From positions 5,022,001-5,086,000 of the forward strand of contig NC_013131.1 in NCBI RefSeq assembly GCF_000024025.1: 64,000 nt of DNA, read 5' to 3'. Positions 29,393 to 36,448 of this stretch are shown piece after piece (position 1 is the first letter of the stretch; each line of letters opens with the position of its first letter). The notes beneath the pieces are model-generated. The model had not been told where the DNA came from and did no database searches. It was given only the letters and a program-made list of their open reading frames with translations. The translations under genes were made by a program, and so were the position numbers. The stretch is from Catenulispora acidiphila DSM 44928 (GTDB taxonomy: Bacteria > Actinomycetota > Actinomycetes > Streptomycetales > Catenulisporaceae).

Positions 29393-29430
29393 GTCTCGCC
29401 GAGGCCGAGGCCGAGGCTGAGGTTGAGGTT
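29342..29430. repeat. short tandem repeats at the exporter/LanM convergent junction
   Basis: Three copies of GGACCGGTT (29342-29368) encode the Gly-Pro-Val repeat at the exporter C-terminus. After its stop come about five and a half copies of a GCCGAG/GTTGAG hexamer (29398-29430). Both are slippage-type repeats lying where the two transcripts meet. No clear hairpin terminator is seen here. Confidence 0.75.
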
Positions 29431-29459
29431 GCGGCTCGGGCTTGTGCCCAGATCGGTCG

Positions 29460-32339
29460 TCACAGCGGATCGTCGAGCACCAGCACCGACGGCAACGCAC
29501 TGCCCGCACCCATACGCAGCAGCTGATACGCCACGCCGCCGAGCCCGGACATCATCGCCGGGGAGAAGGCGTCGCGCGCCATGCCGCTGATCGCGCCGTT
29601 CTGCTCCAGGCTGGCGACGATGCGCGCCTCGAAGCCTTCCCGGTCCACGCTTGGCGGCGCGAAGCCGTCCCGCAGCGCGGCGTCCATCAGTTCCCAGACA
29701 CCGAGTTCGCCATGGCACAGCGTGTGATTCCAGCCCATGCCGTGCCCGAGGGCGGCGTTCGCGGCGCGCCGCAGGAGGTCCTCGACGCCGTCGGCCGGCC
29801 AGCCGCGACGAAGCAGGTCCAGCTGCGTCAGGGCGATCCCGACCGAGCCGTGGCACCAGGCGTTGGCGGTCAGCCCGGGTTCGATCTCGCGCAGGTCGCT
29901 CCAGCCTCCGACCTCCGGCACATAGCAGGACTCTTCGAAGGCGAACGCGGCGCGTGCCGTCTCGGCCGCGCGGGCGTCACCGGTCGCCAGCGCGAGCCGG
30001 GCCAGGGCCCAGCCGATGCCGGACGCGCCGTGCGCACAGCCGCCGAGGCCGCCGGGCCAGCGCAGCGTCGGCCATGTCATGCCGACGTCCTTGGCGATCG
30101 CGGCGTCGCACAACACCGTGCCGACGTGCGTGGCGATGTCGGTCCAGCGCTGCTCGCCGGTCGCGGCGCTCAGTTGTAGCAGCGGCACGATGGCGCCCGC
30201 CGGACCGGCGCAGACTTCGTACTCATCGGCGTCGCCGATCGCCTCGGGGATCAGCGCTGCCAGAGTGCGCGACCGTTCCAGGGCTTCGTCGCCGACCACG
30301 CCGAGGCGGCGCAGCGTGAGCCAGGTCCACAGCTCCGAGCCCAGACCGACCCACCCGCCGGGCTCGCGCGGCCGCATCGCGACGCCGTCGGCGCGCAGCT
30401 TCGCCGCGTGGTCGCCGGCCAGGCGGATGGTCTGGATCGTGGCGTCCAGGAGTGCGGGCAGATCATCAAGGCGGTCCGCGCGTCCGGCGTCGGATTCCCG
30501 CTCGTAGGCGGCGAGCAGTAGCGCGACGCCGGGCAGCCCGCTGTACAGGTCCGGACTGAGCGGCTGGACCACCCAGCCGGTGAGGCTGAGCACCGGCGCG
30601 ATCCAGGTCGCGGTGCCGTCCGAGCCGCGGGTCGCGGTGTCGCGGACCTCGCGGACCAACTCTGCCGCCAGAGTCCTGCGACGCTTATCAAAGTCCTGCG
30701 TACTGACGTCTGTGGGCGCACGCAGTCCCTTGCTCGGCGTCCAGTCGGCATTCAGATACGCGCTGACCAGCGTCGCGCGGATGATGCCGCGATCGAACTC
30801 CAGATCCGCGCCGCGCCAGCGGGTCAGCGCGTCGGCGACCAGGTCCTGCTCCGGCAGCCAGTGCGTGCCGCCGGGTCCGGTGAGCCGCCCGGAGCGGGGC
30901 GTGGTGCCGAAGTAGGGGATGTCGCCGGTCAGCAGGTCGGCGATCTCCGCCGCGACCACGTCCGGATCGCCCGGCGCCGCCGGGGACTGCCGCGCCATCT
31001 GGACGAACAGCTCGGTGGCGCGTTCGACGGCGGCGGGTTCGCCGTGCAGCGAGACCGGATGCCAGAGCATGCGCGCGACTTCTTCGTAGACGTCCGTGGC
31101 GCGCAGCACCATGCGGATCTGACAGTCGCTGAACACTGACATCGCCGGTTCCAGGATGCCTGCGGCGTCGGCTGCGGCCAGCGCGGCAGAGCCCTCCTCG
31201 AACCCGGCGGCGACCGTCTCCCAATGGTCGGCGAGGTTCGGCTTCGGGCTGGGCAGACTGGCGGCGGGCTGGGGTGTCGCCTGGGCGAACCCGAGGCGTG
31301 CGCGGTCGGTTCCGGCGTCCAGGATCACCGGGACTTGCCCGGAGGGTTGCTCGTCAGGCAGCGCGCCGACAGAGGAGGAGTCCACGCCGCGCCAGCCCAG
31401 GGCGGCACCCCGGTTGGGGAGCATGCCGACGCGCAGCACGGTCTCGTCCACGAGCTTGGACGCGGTGTCGACGGCCTGGCCCATTCCCGAGGGCGGACCG
31501 GCGGGGATGGTGCTGAACAGGGTTTCGCAGTCCACGACGATCGGGACCGGACCCGCGGCGATGACGTTCTCGGTGTGCAGGTCGCTGCCGCCGAGCAGGC
31601 GCATCACCGCCAGCCAGTGGCCGACGCCGCGGTAGAAGGTGGTCAGCTCGGCGTCGGAGGCGCAGTAACGGTGCGGGATGAACTCGCTCCAGCCATAGCC
31701 GTCGCGCACGACGACCTCTGGGACGCGGATGCGCGTCGCCACCGGGACGTCGGGGAGCACGGTCTGGAGCAGGTGAGTCAGGGCTTTGTCGACCTCGACC
31801 GGCCGGGGCTTGTAGACGACGGTCGCCTCGGCGAGTTCCAGGATCGCGACGGACTGCCCGCCGCGATGGCTGTCGCCCGCGCCGAACGTGACGTGTCGTA
31901 GCTCGCCGGGGTCGATGGCCGTGAGCGTCCGCAGAGCTCTGCGATCGACGGCGAACCGCTCGGCCAGGGTCGCGGCGGCGTCGGCGCGCCGCTGCATGAC
32001 GGTGTCCAGACGCTGCTGGAGCGTGGGATAGCGGCTGCTCAGGGAGTGCCAGAACGTGAGGCTGTCAGCGAGGTTCACGAACTCGTCCCAGCGTCCGGCC
32101 GAGTCCTCGGCGGTCAGCCGCCCGGACAGGCGCGCGGCGTTGAGTTCCAGAAGCAGGACTCTGCTGACCTTGCGGTGGACGGTCTCCAAAATGGCGCGCT
32201 CGGCAGCCTCGGCGATGGCGGCGCGCTCGGGGTCGGACAGGTCTTCGACGGCGGCGAGCCGGGCCGCCAGGCCGGCCGAGACCGGCGCGGCCAGGCAGCC
32301 CAGTGCTCCGGCGAACTCACCGGAGAAGCGGGAGGTCAC
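29460..32339 (-). CDS. lanM: class II lanthipeptide synthetase LanM
   Basis: A 959-residue bifunctional enzyme that dehydrates Ser/Thr in the precursor and cyclises them with Cys. The N-terminal ~600 residues are the kinase-like DUF4135 dehydratase (HVTFGAGDSHRGGQSVAIL, VVYKPRPVEVDKAL, GGSDLHTENVIAAGPVPIVVDCETLF). The C-terminal LanC-like cyclase starts near 610 (LYSGLPGVALLLAAYE) and keeps the Gly-rich and zinc motifs: GCAHGASGIGWAL, AWCHGSVG (Cys829) and LCHGELG (Cys875, His876). The GTG start lies 6 bp after the precursor stop codon without a good ribosome binding site of its own, so translation is probably coupled. The length is slightly below the usual 1,000-1,100. The complete set of motifs implies an active enzyme. 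Confidence 0.95.
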   Translation of the reverse strand: MTSRFSGEFAGALGCLAAPVSAGLAARLAAVEDLSDPERAAIAEAAERAILETVHRKVSRVLLLELNAARLSGRLTAEDSAGRWDEFVNLADSLTFWHSLSSRYPTLQQRLDTVMQRRADAAATLAERFAVDRRALRTLTAIDPGELRHVTFGAGDSHRGGQSVAILELAEATVVYKPRPVEVDKALTHLLQTVLPDVPVATRIRVPEVVVRDGYGWSEFIPHRYCASDAELTTFYRGVGHWLAVMRLLGGSDLHTENVIAAGPVPIVVDCETLFSTIPAGPPSGMGQAVDTASKLVDETVLRVGMLPNRGAALGWRGVDSSSVGALPDEQPSGQVPVILDAGTDRARLGFAQATPQPAASLPSPKPNLADHWETVAAGFEEGSAALAAADAAGILEPAMSVFSDCQIRMVLRATDVYEEVARMLWHPVSLHGEPAAVERATELFVQMARQSPAAPGDPDVVAAEIADLLTGDIPYFGTTPRSGRLTGPGGTHWLPEQDLVADALTRWRGADLEFDRGIIRATLVSAYLNADWTPSKGLRAPTDVSTQDFDKRRRTLAAELVREVRDTATRGSDGTATWIAPVLSLTGWVVQPLSPDLYSGLPGVALLLAAYERESDAGRADRLDDLPALLDATIQTIRLAGDHAAKLRADGVAMRPREPGGWVGLGSELWTWLTLRRLGVVGDEALERSRTLAALIPEAIGDADEYEVCAGPAGAIVPLLQLSAATGEQRWTDIATHVGTVLCDAAIAKDVGMTWPTLRWPGGLGGCAHGASGIGWALARLALATGDARAAETARAAFAFEESCYVPEVGGWSDLREIEPGLTANAWCHGSVGIALTQLDLLRRGWPADGVEDLLRRAANAALGHGMGWNHTLCHGELGVWELMDAALRDGFAPPSVDREGFEARIVASLEQNGAISGMARDAFSPAMMSGLGGVAYQLLRMGAGSALPSVLVLDDPL

Positions 32340-32345
32340 CTGCGG

Positions 32346-32540
32346 TCAGCAGCACTCGCCGCCGCGCGAGGCGGTGCAGGAGCTGCACGTCCCGCGGGTC
32401 AGGATGACCACGGCGCCGACGATGTCGGCCTCGGCGTACTTGCCGCCGGTGAACAGCGGGCCCGCGGGGCTGTCTTCCGTCGAGCCCAGCCAACCGCTGA
32501 GGATCGCGTCGGTGCGGTCGAGGATTTCGTTTTCGGACAT
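32346..32540 (-). CDS. lanA: lanthipeptide precursor (LanA-like), 64 residues
   Basis: A tiny gene ending 6 bp before lanM. The acidic leader (MSENEILDRTDAILSGWLGS...) is followed by PLFTGGKYAEADIVGAVVIL and a Cys/Ser/Thr-rich tail RGTCSSCTASRGGECC. All four Cys (52, 55, 63, 64) lie in the last 13 residues, together with six possible dehydration sites from Thr48 onward (Thr48, Thr51, Ser53, Ser54, Thr56, Ser58). A double-glycine site at Gly32-Gly33 would release a 31-residue core; cleavage nearer to RGTC is also possible. GGAGGT lies 6 nt upstream of ATG and a good promoter lies about 80 bp upstream. I cannot match the core to a named lanthipeptide. The role is inferred from position, size and composition and is strongly supported by context. 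Confidence 0.88.
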   Translation of the reverse strand: MSENEILDRTDAILSGWLGSTEDSPAGPLFTGGKYAEADIVGAVVILTRGTCSSCTASRGGECC

Positions 32541-32617
32541 GCCAAACCTCCGAAGGTGGCGGGAAGGTGGTGGGGCGCGAACCTGGGATCACCATCTGGT
32601 TCGTGCTCAATGTGTTC

Positions 32618-32646
32618 TGTATATATCTCACTGTGCGGACTGACAA
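32618..32646 (-). promoter_or_regulatory. promoter of the lanA-lanM operon
   Basis: On the minus strand TTGTCA (32641-32646, 5 of 6 consensus) is followed by a 17-bp spacer and TATACA (32618-32623, 4 of 6) inside an AT-rich patch (TATATATC-type) that stands out from the surrounding GC. The predicted transcript starts about 70 bp before lanA. Confidence 0.65.
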
Positions 32647-32714
32647 GCGGAAAGATACGGAAATTTCCACTCGATCCGACCCTGACAGAGTCCTGACATG
32701 CAGCGAGGTTGACC

Positions 32715-33620
32715 ATGGCTGATCCGTCGGCTCCGGAGCGCGAGGCGATGCGTGCGTTGGCCGCGCGAGTGGGCGATCGGGCCAACGCGCTGGCCGCTGA
32801 GGGGTGCGTCGCGGAGGTCCCGGCACTGTGGGAGACCGCGATCGCCGGTCTATCTGACAAGTCGTCACAAGCATTGATCACGCTCGCTTATGCCTGGTAC
32901 CAAGCGCTGCACGGGGAGGTCGAGCACGGGGTGCGGCTGGCGGCGGATCTGCGCGATTGTGCTGTGTCATCGGTGCGGTCCCAGGTCCGAGTACTGATTC
33001 GCAACCGTGTGCGGGTCGAGCCGGAGGTGGTGGAGCGGACGTGGCGGGCGGCGACCGGGATTCCGCTTCCTGCGTGGGCGTTTCTCTCCGACGCGGACAT
33101 CGATGACGTGGCGGAATGGATCGCGGCGTCGTCGTGGGAGGAGTCGAGGGCGCTGTACGGCGCGCTGGCCGGTCGGGTCACATCGCAGGATATTGAGTAC
33201 GTACTTGACGAGATCGTGTTGGGAGACGTCCGGCTGCGGACCGCGGTCTCGGTTCACCGGGCGGTTCTGGTGCTCGGCGGTGATGTCGGGTACCGCTGCC
33301 TGGGAGATCTGCCGGAAGTGGCTCGGGTTGCCGGTGCGGCCATTGTGGCGCGTGACTGGAATGTCTTGCGGGCGTGCGGGACGGTCGAGCTGATCGTGCA
33401 CGGTCGGGCGTTCTTGGGCGGCGTGCACGGGGTGATTGCGGAGTTGATGGCAGCCGGCGATATGGCGGTCAGTCCCGCGATGGCTGAGCGGGTCGCCGCC
33501 TTGGCGCGGGACGCCCAGCCGTGGGAGCGCCGGCAGGTCGCCGCGGATCTTGCCGCGACCGGAGACGTCGCGATGCTCGGGCTAGTGGTGGGAACGGACG
33601 CTGAATCCCTTGACAGGTAA
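32715..33620 (+). CDS. unknown, mostly helical protein divergent from lanA
   Basis: A 301-residue protein that I do not recognise. It has no signal peptide or membrane segment. Its composition (Ala, Val, Leu, Arg, Glu) and spacing suggest an all-helical repeat fold such as HEAT/ARM-like helices: QALITLAYAWYQALHGEVEHGVRLAADL, SVHRAVLVLGGDVGYRCLGDLPEVARVAG, MAERVAALARDAQPWERRQVAADLAA. The ATG at 32715 has GAGG 7 nt upstream; an in-frame TTG lies 6 bp earlier. The gene starts 174 bp from lanA on the opposite strand and shares its regulatory region, so immunity, regulation or peptide handling are possible, but nothing in the sequence proves membership of the cluster. Confidence 0.72.
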   Translation: MADPSAPEREAMRALAARVGDRANALAAEGCVAEVPALWETAIAGLSDKSSQALITLAYAWYQALHGEVEHGVRLAADLRDCAVSSVRSQVRVLIRNRVRVEPEVVERTWRAATGIPLPAWAFLSDADIDDVAEWIAASSWEESRALYGALAGRVTSQDIEYVLDEIVLGDVRLRTAVSVHRAVLVLGGDVGYRCLGDLPEVARVAGAAIVARDWNVLRACGTVELIVHGRAFLGGVHGVIAELMAAGDMAVSPAMAERVAALARDAQPWERRQVAADLAATGDVAMLGLVVGTDAESLDR

Positions 33621-33683
33621 CGTTCCCTCCAGTTTCCTACCAGGCCATTGACAGGTTCGCAGAGTACTTCGACACTCCCAATT
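33610..33683 (+). promoter_or_regulatory. candidate promoter with duplicated TTGACAGGT / AACGTTCCC elements
   Basis: TTGACAGGT occurs at 33610-33618 and again at 33648-33656, and AACGTTCCC occurs at about 33619 and again at about 33687. The second TTGACA (33648-33653), a 17-bp spacer and the weak GACACT (33671-33676) would place transcription at or next to the GTG at 33684, which would mean a leaderless mRNA. The repeated elements may be binding sites. Confidence 0.4.
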
Positions 33684-36068
33684 GTGAACGTTCCCCACCA
33701 ATCGGTCTGGCTCCGCCGGGCCGCAGTGCTCCTGTTCGCCCTCTGCCTGAGTTCGGCAGGCTTCATGCACGGCACCGCGCGTGCCGCGACCCCGACCGCG
33801 ACCCCGACCGCGACCGCGGCCGCGACCGGACTGGCCGCCACCTTCAACAACACGGGGATCAGCGACGATGCGGCGCCGGGGGGCGCGAACCTGGACGCGG
33901 CGGGGGCGAGCTTCTCGGCGGAGGCGCTGGCGGCCGACGGCTGGGCGCCGGGTGCGGTGTTCACGCTCGCCGACGGCGCGACCGTGACCGTTCCGCAGAT
34001 CGCGCCGGGACAGGCCGACAACACCGTCGCCACCGGGCAGACGTTCGCCGACGCCGGGTCCGGCGGCGCGCTGGATCTGGTCGCGACCAGCACGAACGGC
34101 GCGACGACCGGAACCGGGACGGTGACCTACGGCGACGGCACGACGCAGAGCTTTGCGATGGCCGTGCCGGACTGGTGGCACGGGACCGTCGCGATCGCCG
34201 CGGTCGCGCCGTACCGGAACTCATCCGGCGGCCGGCAGGTGCACCAGGTGAGCCTGTTCCTGACCTCGGTGCCGCTGATCGCCGGCAAGGCGGTGGCGAC
34301 GGTGACGCTGCCGAACGCGACCGGCGGCGCCAACGCCGCGCTGCACGTCTTCGCGGCGGCCTTCGCCCCGACCGCGCCGGTGGCGGGTCTGGCGGCGGCG
34401 TTCGACAACGTCGGGATCAGCGATGACGGCAACCTGGCCGGCGCGAACCTGGACGGCAACGGGAACAGCTTCTCCCAGCAGGACCTGATCGCCGCCGGCT
34501 GGTCGCCGGGCGCGCGGCTGGTGTCCGGCGCCGCGACGCTGGCGCTGCCGCAGGTGGCGGCGGGACACGCGGACAACGTGGTGGCGAACGGTCAACGGAT
34601 CACGTACTCCGCCTCTGGCAGTGCCCTGAGTTTTTTGGCGACGAGCACCGACGGCACCGCGTCGGGCTCCGGGACGCTGACGTACAGCGACGGCAGCACG
34701 CAGAACTACACGATGGGCACGCCGGACTGGATCGTCGGCGCGACGGACACGATGGCGGTGTCCTTGCCGCACTGGAACAACGCTGGCGGGCAGACGGCGA
34801 CGTCGGCGAAGCTCTACGTGGAGTCCGTGCCGCTGGCGGCGGGCAAGACGCTGGCGTCCTTGACGCTGCCGACTCTGGCGTCGCCGCCGGCCGGCAACGG
34901 GCTGCACGTCTTCGCGCTCGGCGTGCGGCCCTTGGCCGGGTCGTGGAGCGGGAGCTGGGCCGCGGCGGCTGACGACGGGCTCGTCCCCGGGCCCTGGACG
35001 AACCGCACGCTGCGGATGGTGGAGCACTCCAGCGTCGGCGGCGGGCAGGTGCGGGTACGGCTGGACAACGCGTTCGTGGGCGTACCGGTGGACGTCGGCC
35101 ATGTGACGGTCGCGGTGCAGAGCAGCACCTCGGCCGCGACCGGCACGCCGGCCACCCTGACCTTCCACGGGAATCAGGCCACGACGATCCCCGGCGGCGG
35201 CCAGGCACTCAGCGACGCGGTGCCCTTCACCGTCCCGCCCGACGCGAACCTGCTGGTGAGCATCTACTTCCCCGGCACGGTCCAACTGGAGTCGGTCCAC
35301 AGCCTCGGCACGCAGGACATGTACTCGACCGCCGACAACACCGGGGATCAGACCACTGACGTGGGCAACTACCCCTCGAGCATCACCTTCGGCTTCTGGA
35401 CCCTGCTCTCCGGCCTCGACGTGATCCCCAGCGGCACCCCGACCGGCACCGTCGTAGCCCTCGGCGACTCGATCACCGACGGCGTCGGCTCGACCTACAA
35501 CGGCAACAACCGCTGGCCCAACGACCTCTGGCGCCGCCTGGCCGCCAGCCCGTACCCCCACCGCGGCGTCCTCGACGAAGGCATCAGCGCCAACCGCGTC
35601 GTCACCGACGACTTCACCGGCGTCCAAGGCACCGGCGACGGCGGCATCAGCGCCCTGAGCCGCACCGACCGCGACGTCCTGAGCCAGAGCGACGTCAAAA
35701 CCCTGATCATCCTCGAAGGCGTCAACGACATCAAGGCAGGTACCCCAGCCACCGCGGTCATAGCCGGCCTCAAGCAGATCGCCGCCCAAGCCCACGCCCA
35801 AGGCATCACGGTGATAGGAGCCACCATCACCCCCTTCCAGGGCTACAGCGGCTGGACCAGCGCCTACGAAACCCAACGCGAAGCGGTGAACACCTTCATC
35901 CGCTCCAGCGGCGGCGCATTCGACGCCTACGTGGACTTCGACGCAGCGATCCGCAACCCCGCGAGCCCGAACGCACTGCTGGCGACCTACGACAGCGGCG
36001 ACCACCTGCACCCGAGCGCGGCCGGGTATCAGGCGATGGCGAACGCGGTCGATCTGTCGAAGCTGTGA
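33684..36068 (+). CDS. secreted SGNH/GDSL hydrolase with two accessory repeats
   Basis: A 794-residue exported esterase-type enzyme. A signal peptide (Trp-Leu-Arg-Arg then AAVLLFALCLSSAGFMHG) is followed by a TPTATPTATAA linker. Two homologous domains of about 170 residues follow, starting FNNTGISDDAAPGGANLD and FDNVGISDDGNLAGANLD, related to the C-terminal domain of the alpha-galactosidase at 25034. The rest is a standard GDSL architecture: a jelly-roll (WTNRTLRMVEHSSVGGGQVRVRLDNAF) and an SGNH domain with GDSITDG (Ser596), the Gly of SANRV-type block, EGVNDI, and the Asp-His pair in DHLHPSAAGY. The GTG at 33684 is chosen because it gives a compact signal peptide; an in-frame TTG at 33648 is the alternative. 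The natural ester substrate, probably an acetylated polysaccharide, is inferred. Confidence 0.9.
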   Translation: MNVPHQSVWLRRAAVLLFALCLSSAGFMHGTARAATPTATPTATAAATGLAATFNNTGISDDAAPGGANLDAAGASFSAEALAADGWAPGAVFTLADGATVTVPQIAPGQADNTVATGQTFADAGSGGALDLVATSTNGATTGTGTVTYGDGTTQSFAMAVPDWWHGTVAIAAVAPYRNSSGGRQVHQVSLFLTSVPLIAGKAVATVTLPNATGGANAALHVFAAAFAPTAPVAGLAAAFDNVGISDDGNLAGANLDGNGNSFSQQDLIAAGWSPGARLVSGAATLALPQVAAGHADNVVANGQRITYSASGSALSFLATSTDGTASGSGTLTYSDGSTQNYTMGTPDWIVGATDTMAVSLPHWNNAGGQTATSAKLYVESVPLAAGKTLASLTLPTLASPPAGNGLHVFALGVRPLAGSWSGSWAAAADDGLVPGPWTNRTLRMVEHSSVGGGQVRVRLDNAFVGVPVDVGHVTVAVQSSTSAATGTPATLTFHGNQATTIPGGGQALSDAVPFTVPPDANLLVSIYFPGTVQLESVHSLGTQDMYSTADNTGDQTTDVGNYPSSITFGFWTLLSGLDVIPSGTPTGTVVALGDSITDGVGSTYNGNNRWPNDLWRRLAASPYPHRGVLDEGISANRVVTDDFTGVQGTGDGGISALSRTDRDVLSQSDVKTLIILEGVNDIKAGTPATAVIAGLKQIAAQAHAQGITVIGATITPFQGYSGWTSAYETQREAVNTFIRSSGGAFDAYVDFDAAIRNPASPNALLATYDSGDHLHPSAAGYQAMANAVDLSKL

Positions 36069-36119
36069 GCGCGGCGAGGCTGTGAGATGACAGAGCGGGG
36101 CTGGCGTGCTGAGTGTGCG

Positions 36120-36155
36120 CCGGTGGCGGCAGCCAATTCAGGCTGCCGCCACCGG
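36120..36155 (+). terminator. hairpin terminator of the SGNH hydrolase gene
   Basis: A perfect 15-bp stem (CCGGTGGCGGCAGCC and its complement) with loop AATTCA, about 50 bp after the stop codon, without a T tract. It also insulates the gene from the adjacent mobile-element remnant. Confidence 0.75.
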
Positions 36156-36182
36156 ATCACTTCAGTGGAATCGCGGGCTAGC

Positions 36183-36443
36183 TGTACTGACCACGGAGGT
36201 TGGTGACAGGGGTCACGGCTGATTGAGCTTGATATGGGTGAGGGCCTTCTGGCTGGGTGTGGATTGCGACGTCTACACCGACCAGAAAGGCCCTCATGGT
36301 CCACCGTAATGCACCGCTGTCCGAGACCGAACGACGCGCCGCACTACCCGGCTGGCTCCACACCTACAATCACCACCGCGGACACACCGCGCTGAAGGGC
36401 TCACCACCAGCCAGCCGCATCCCCAACCTCACGGGTCAGTACA
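36183..36443 (+). mobile_element. 261-bp internally deleted IS481-family element
   Basis: Both ends are kept: the left end starts TGTACTGACC and the right end finishes GGTCAGTACA, and the terminal inverted repeats match at 20 of the first 24 positions. They are flanked by GCTAGC on the left and GCTAAC on the right, a near-perfect 6-bp duplication that fits the NCTAGN target of IS481. Inside, a hairpin (GAGGGCCTTCTGG with CCAGAAAGGCCCTC) precedes a fused transposase remnant. The element cannot move by itself but could be mobilised by a full-length relative, like a MITE. Confidence 0.82.
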
Positions 36444-36448
36444 GCTAA
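36296..36448 (+). pseudogene. IS481-type transposase deletion remnant
   Basis: The 50-codon frame begins with MVHRNAPLSETERR, the usual N-terminus of actinobacterial IS481 transposases, and jumps directly to their C-terminus, GWLHTYNHHRGHTALKGSPP...NLTGQYS. About 250 residues holding the HTH and DDE catalytic core are missing, so it is non-functional. The TAA stop lies in the flanking duplication, outside the inverted repeat. Confidence 0.85.
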
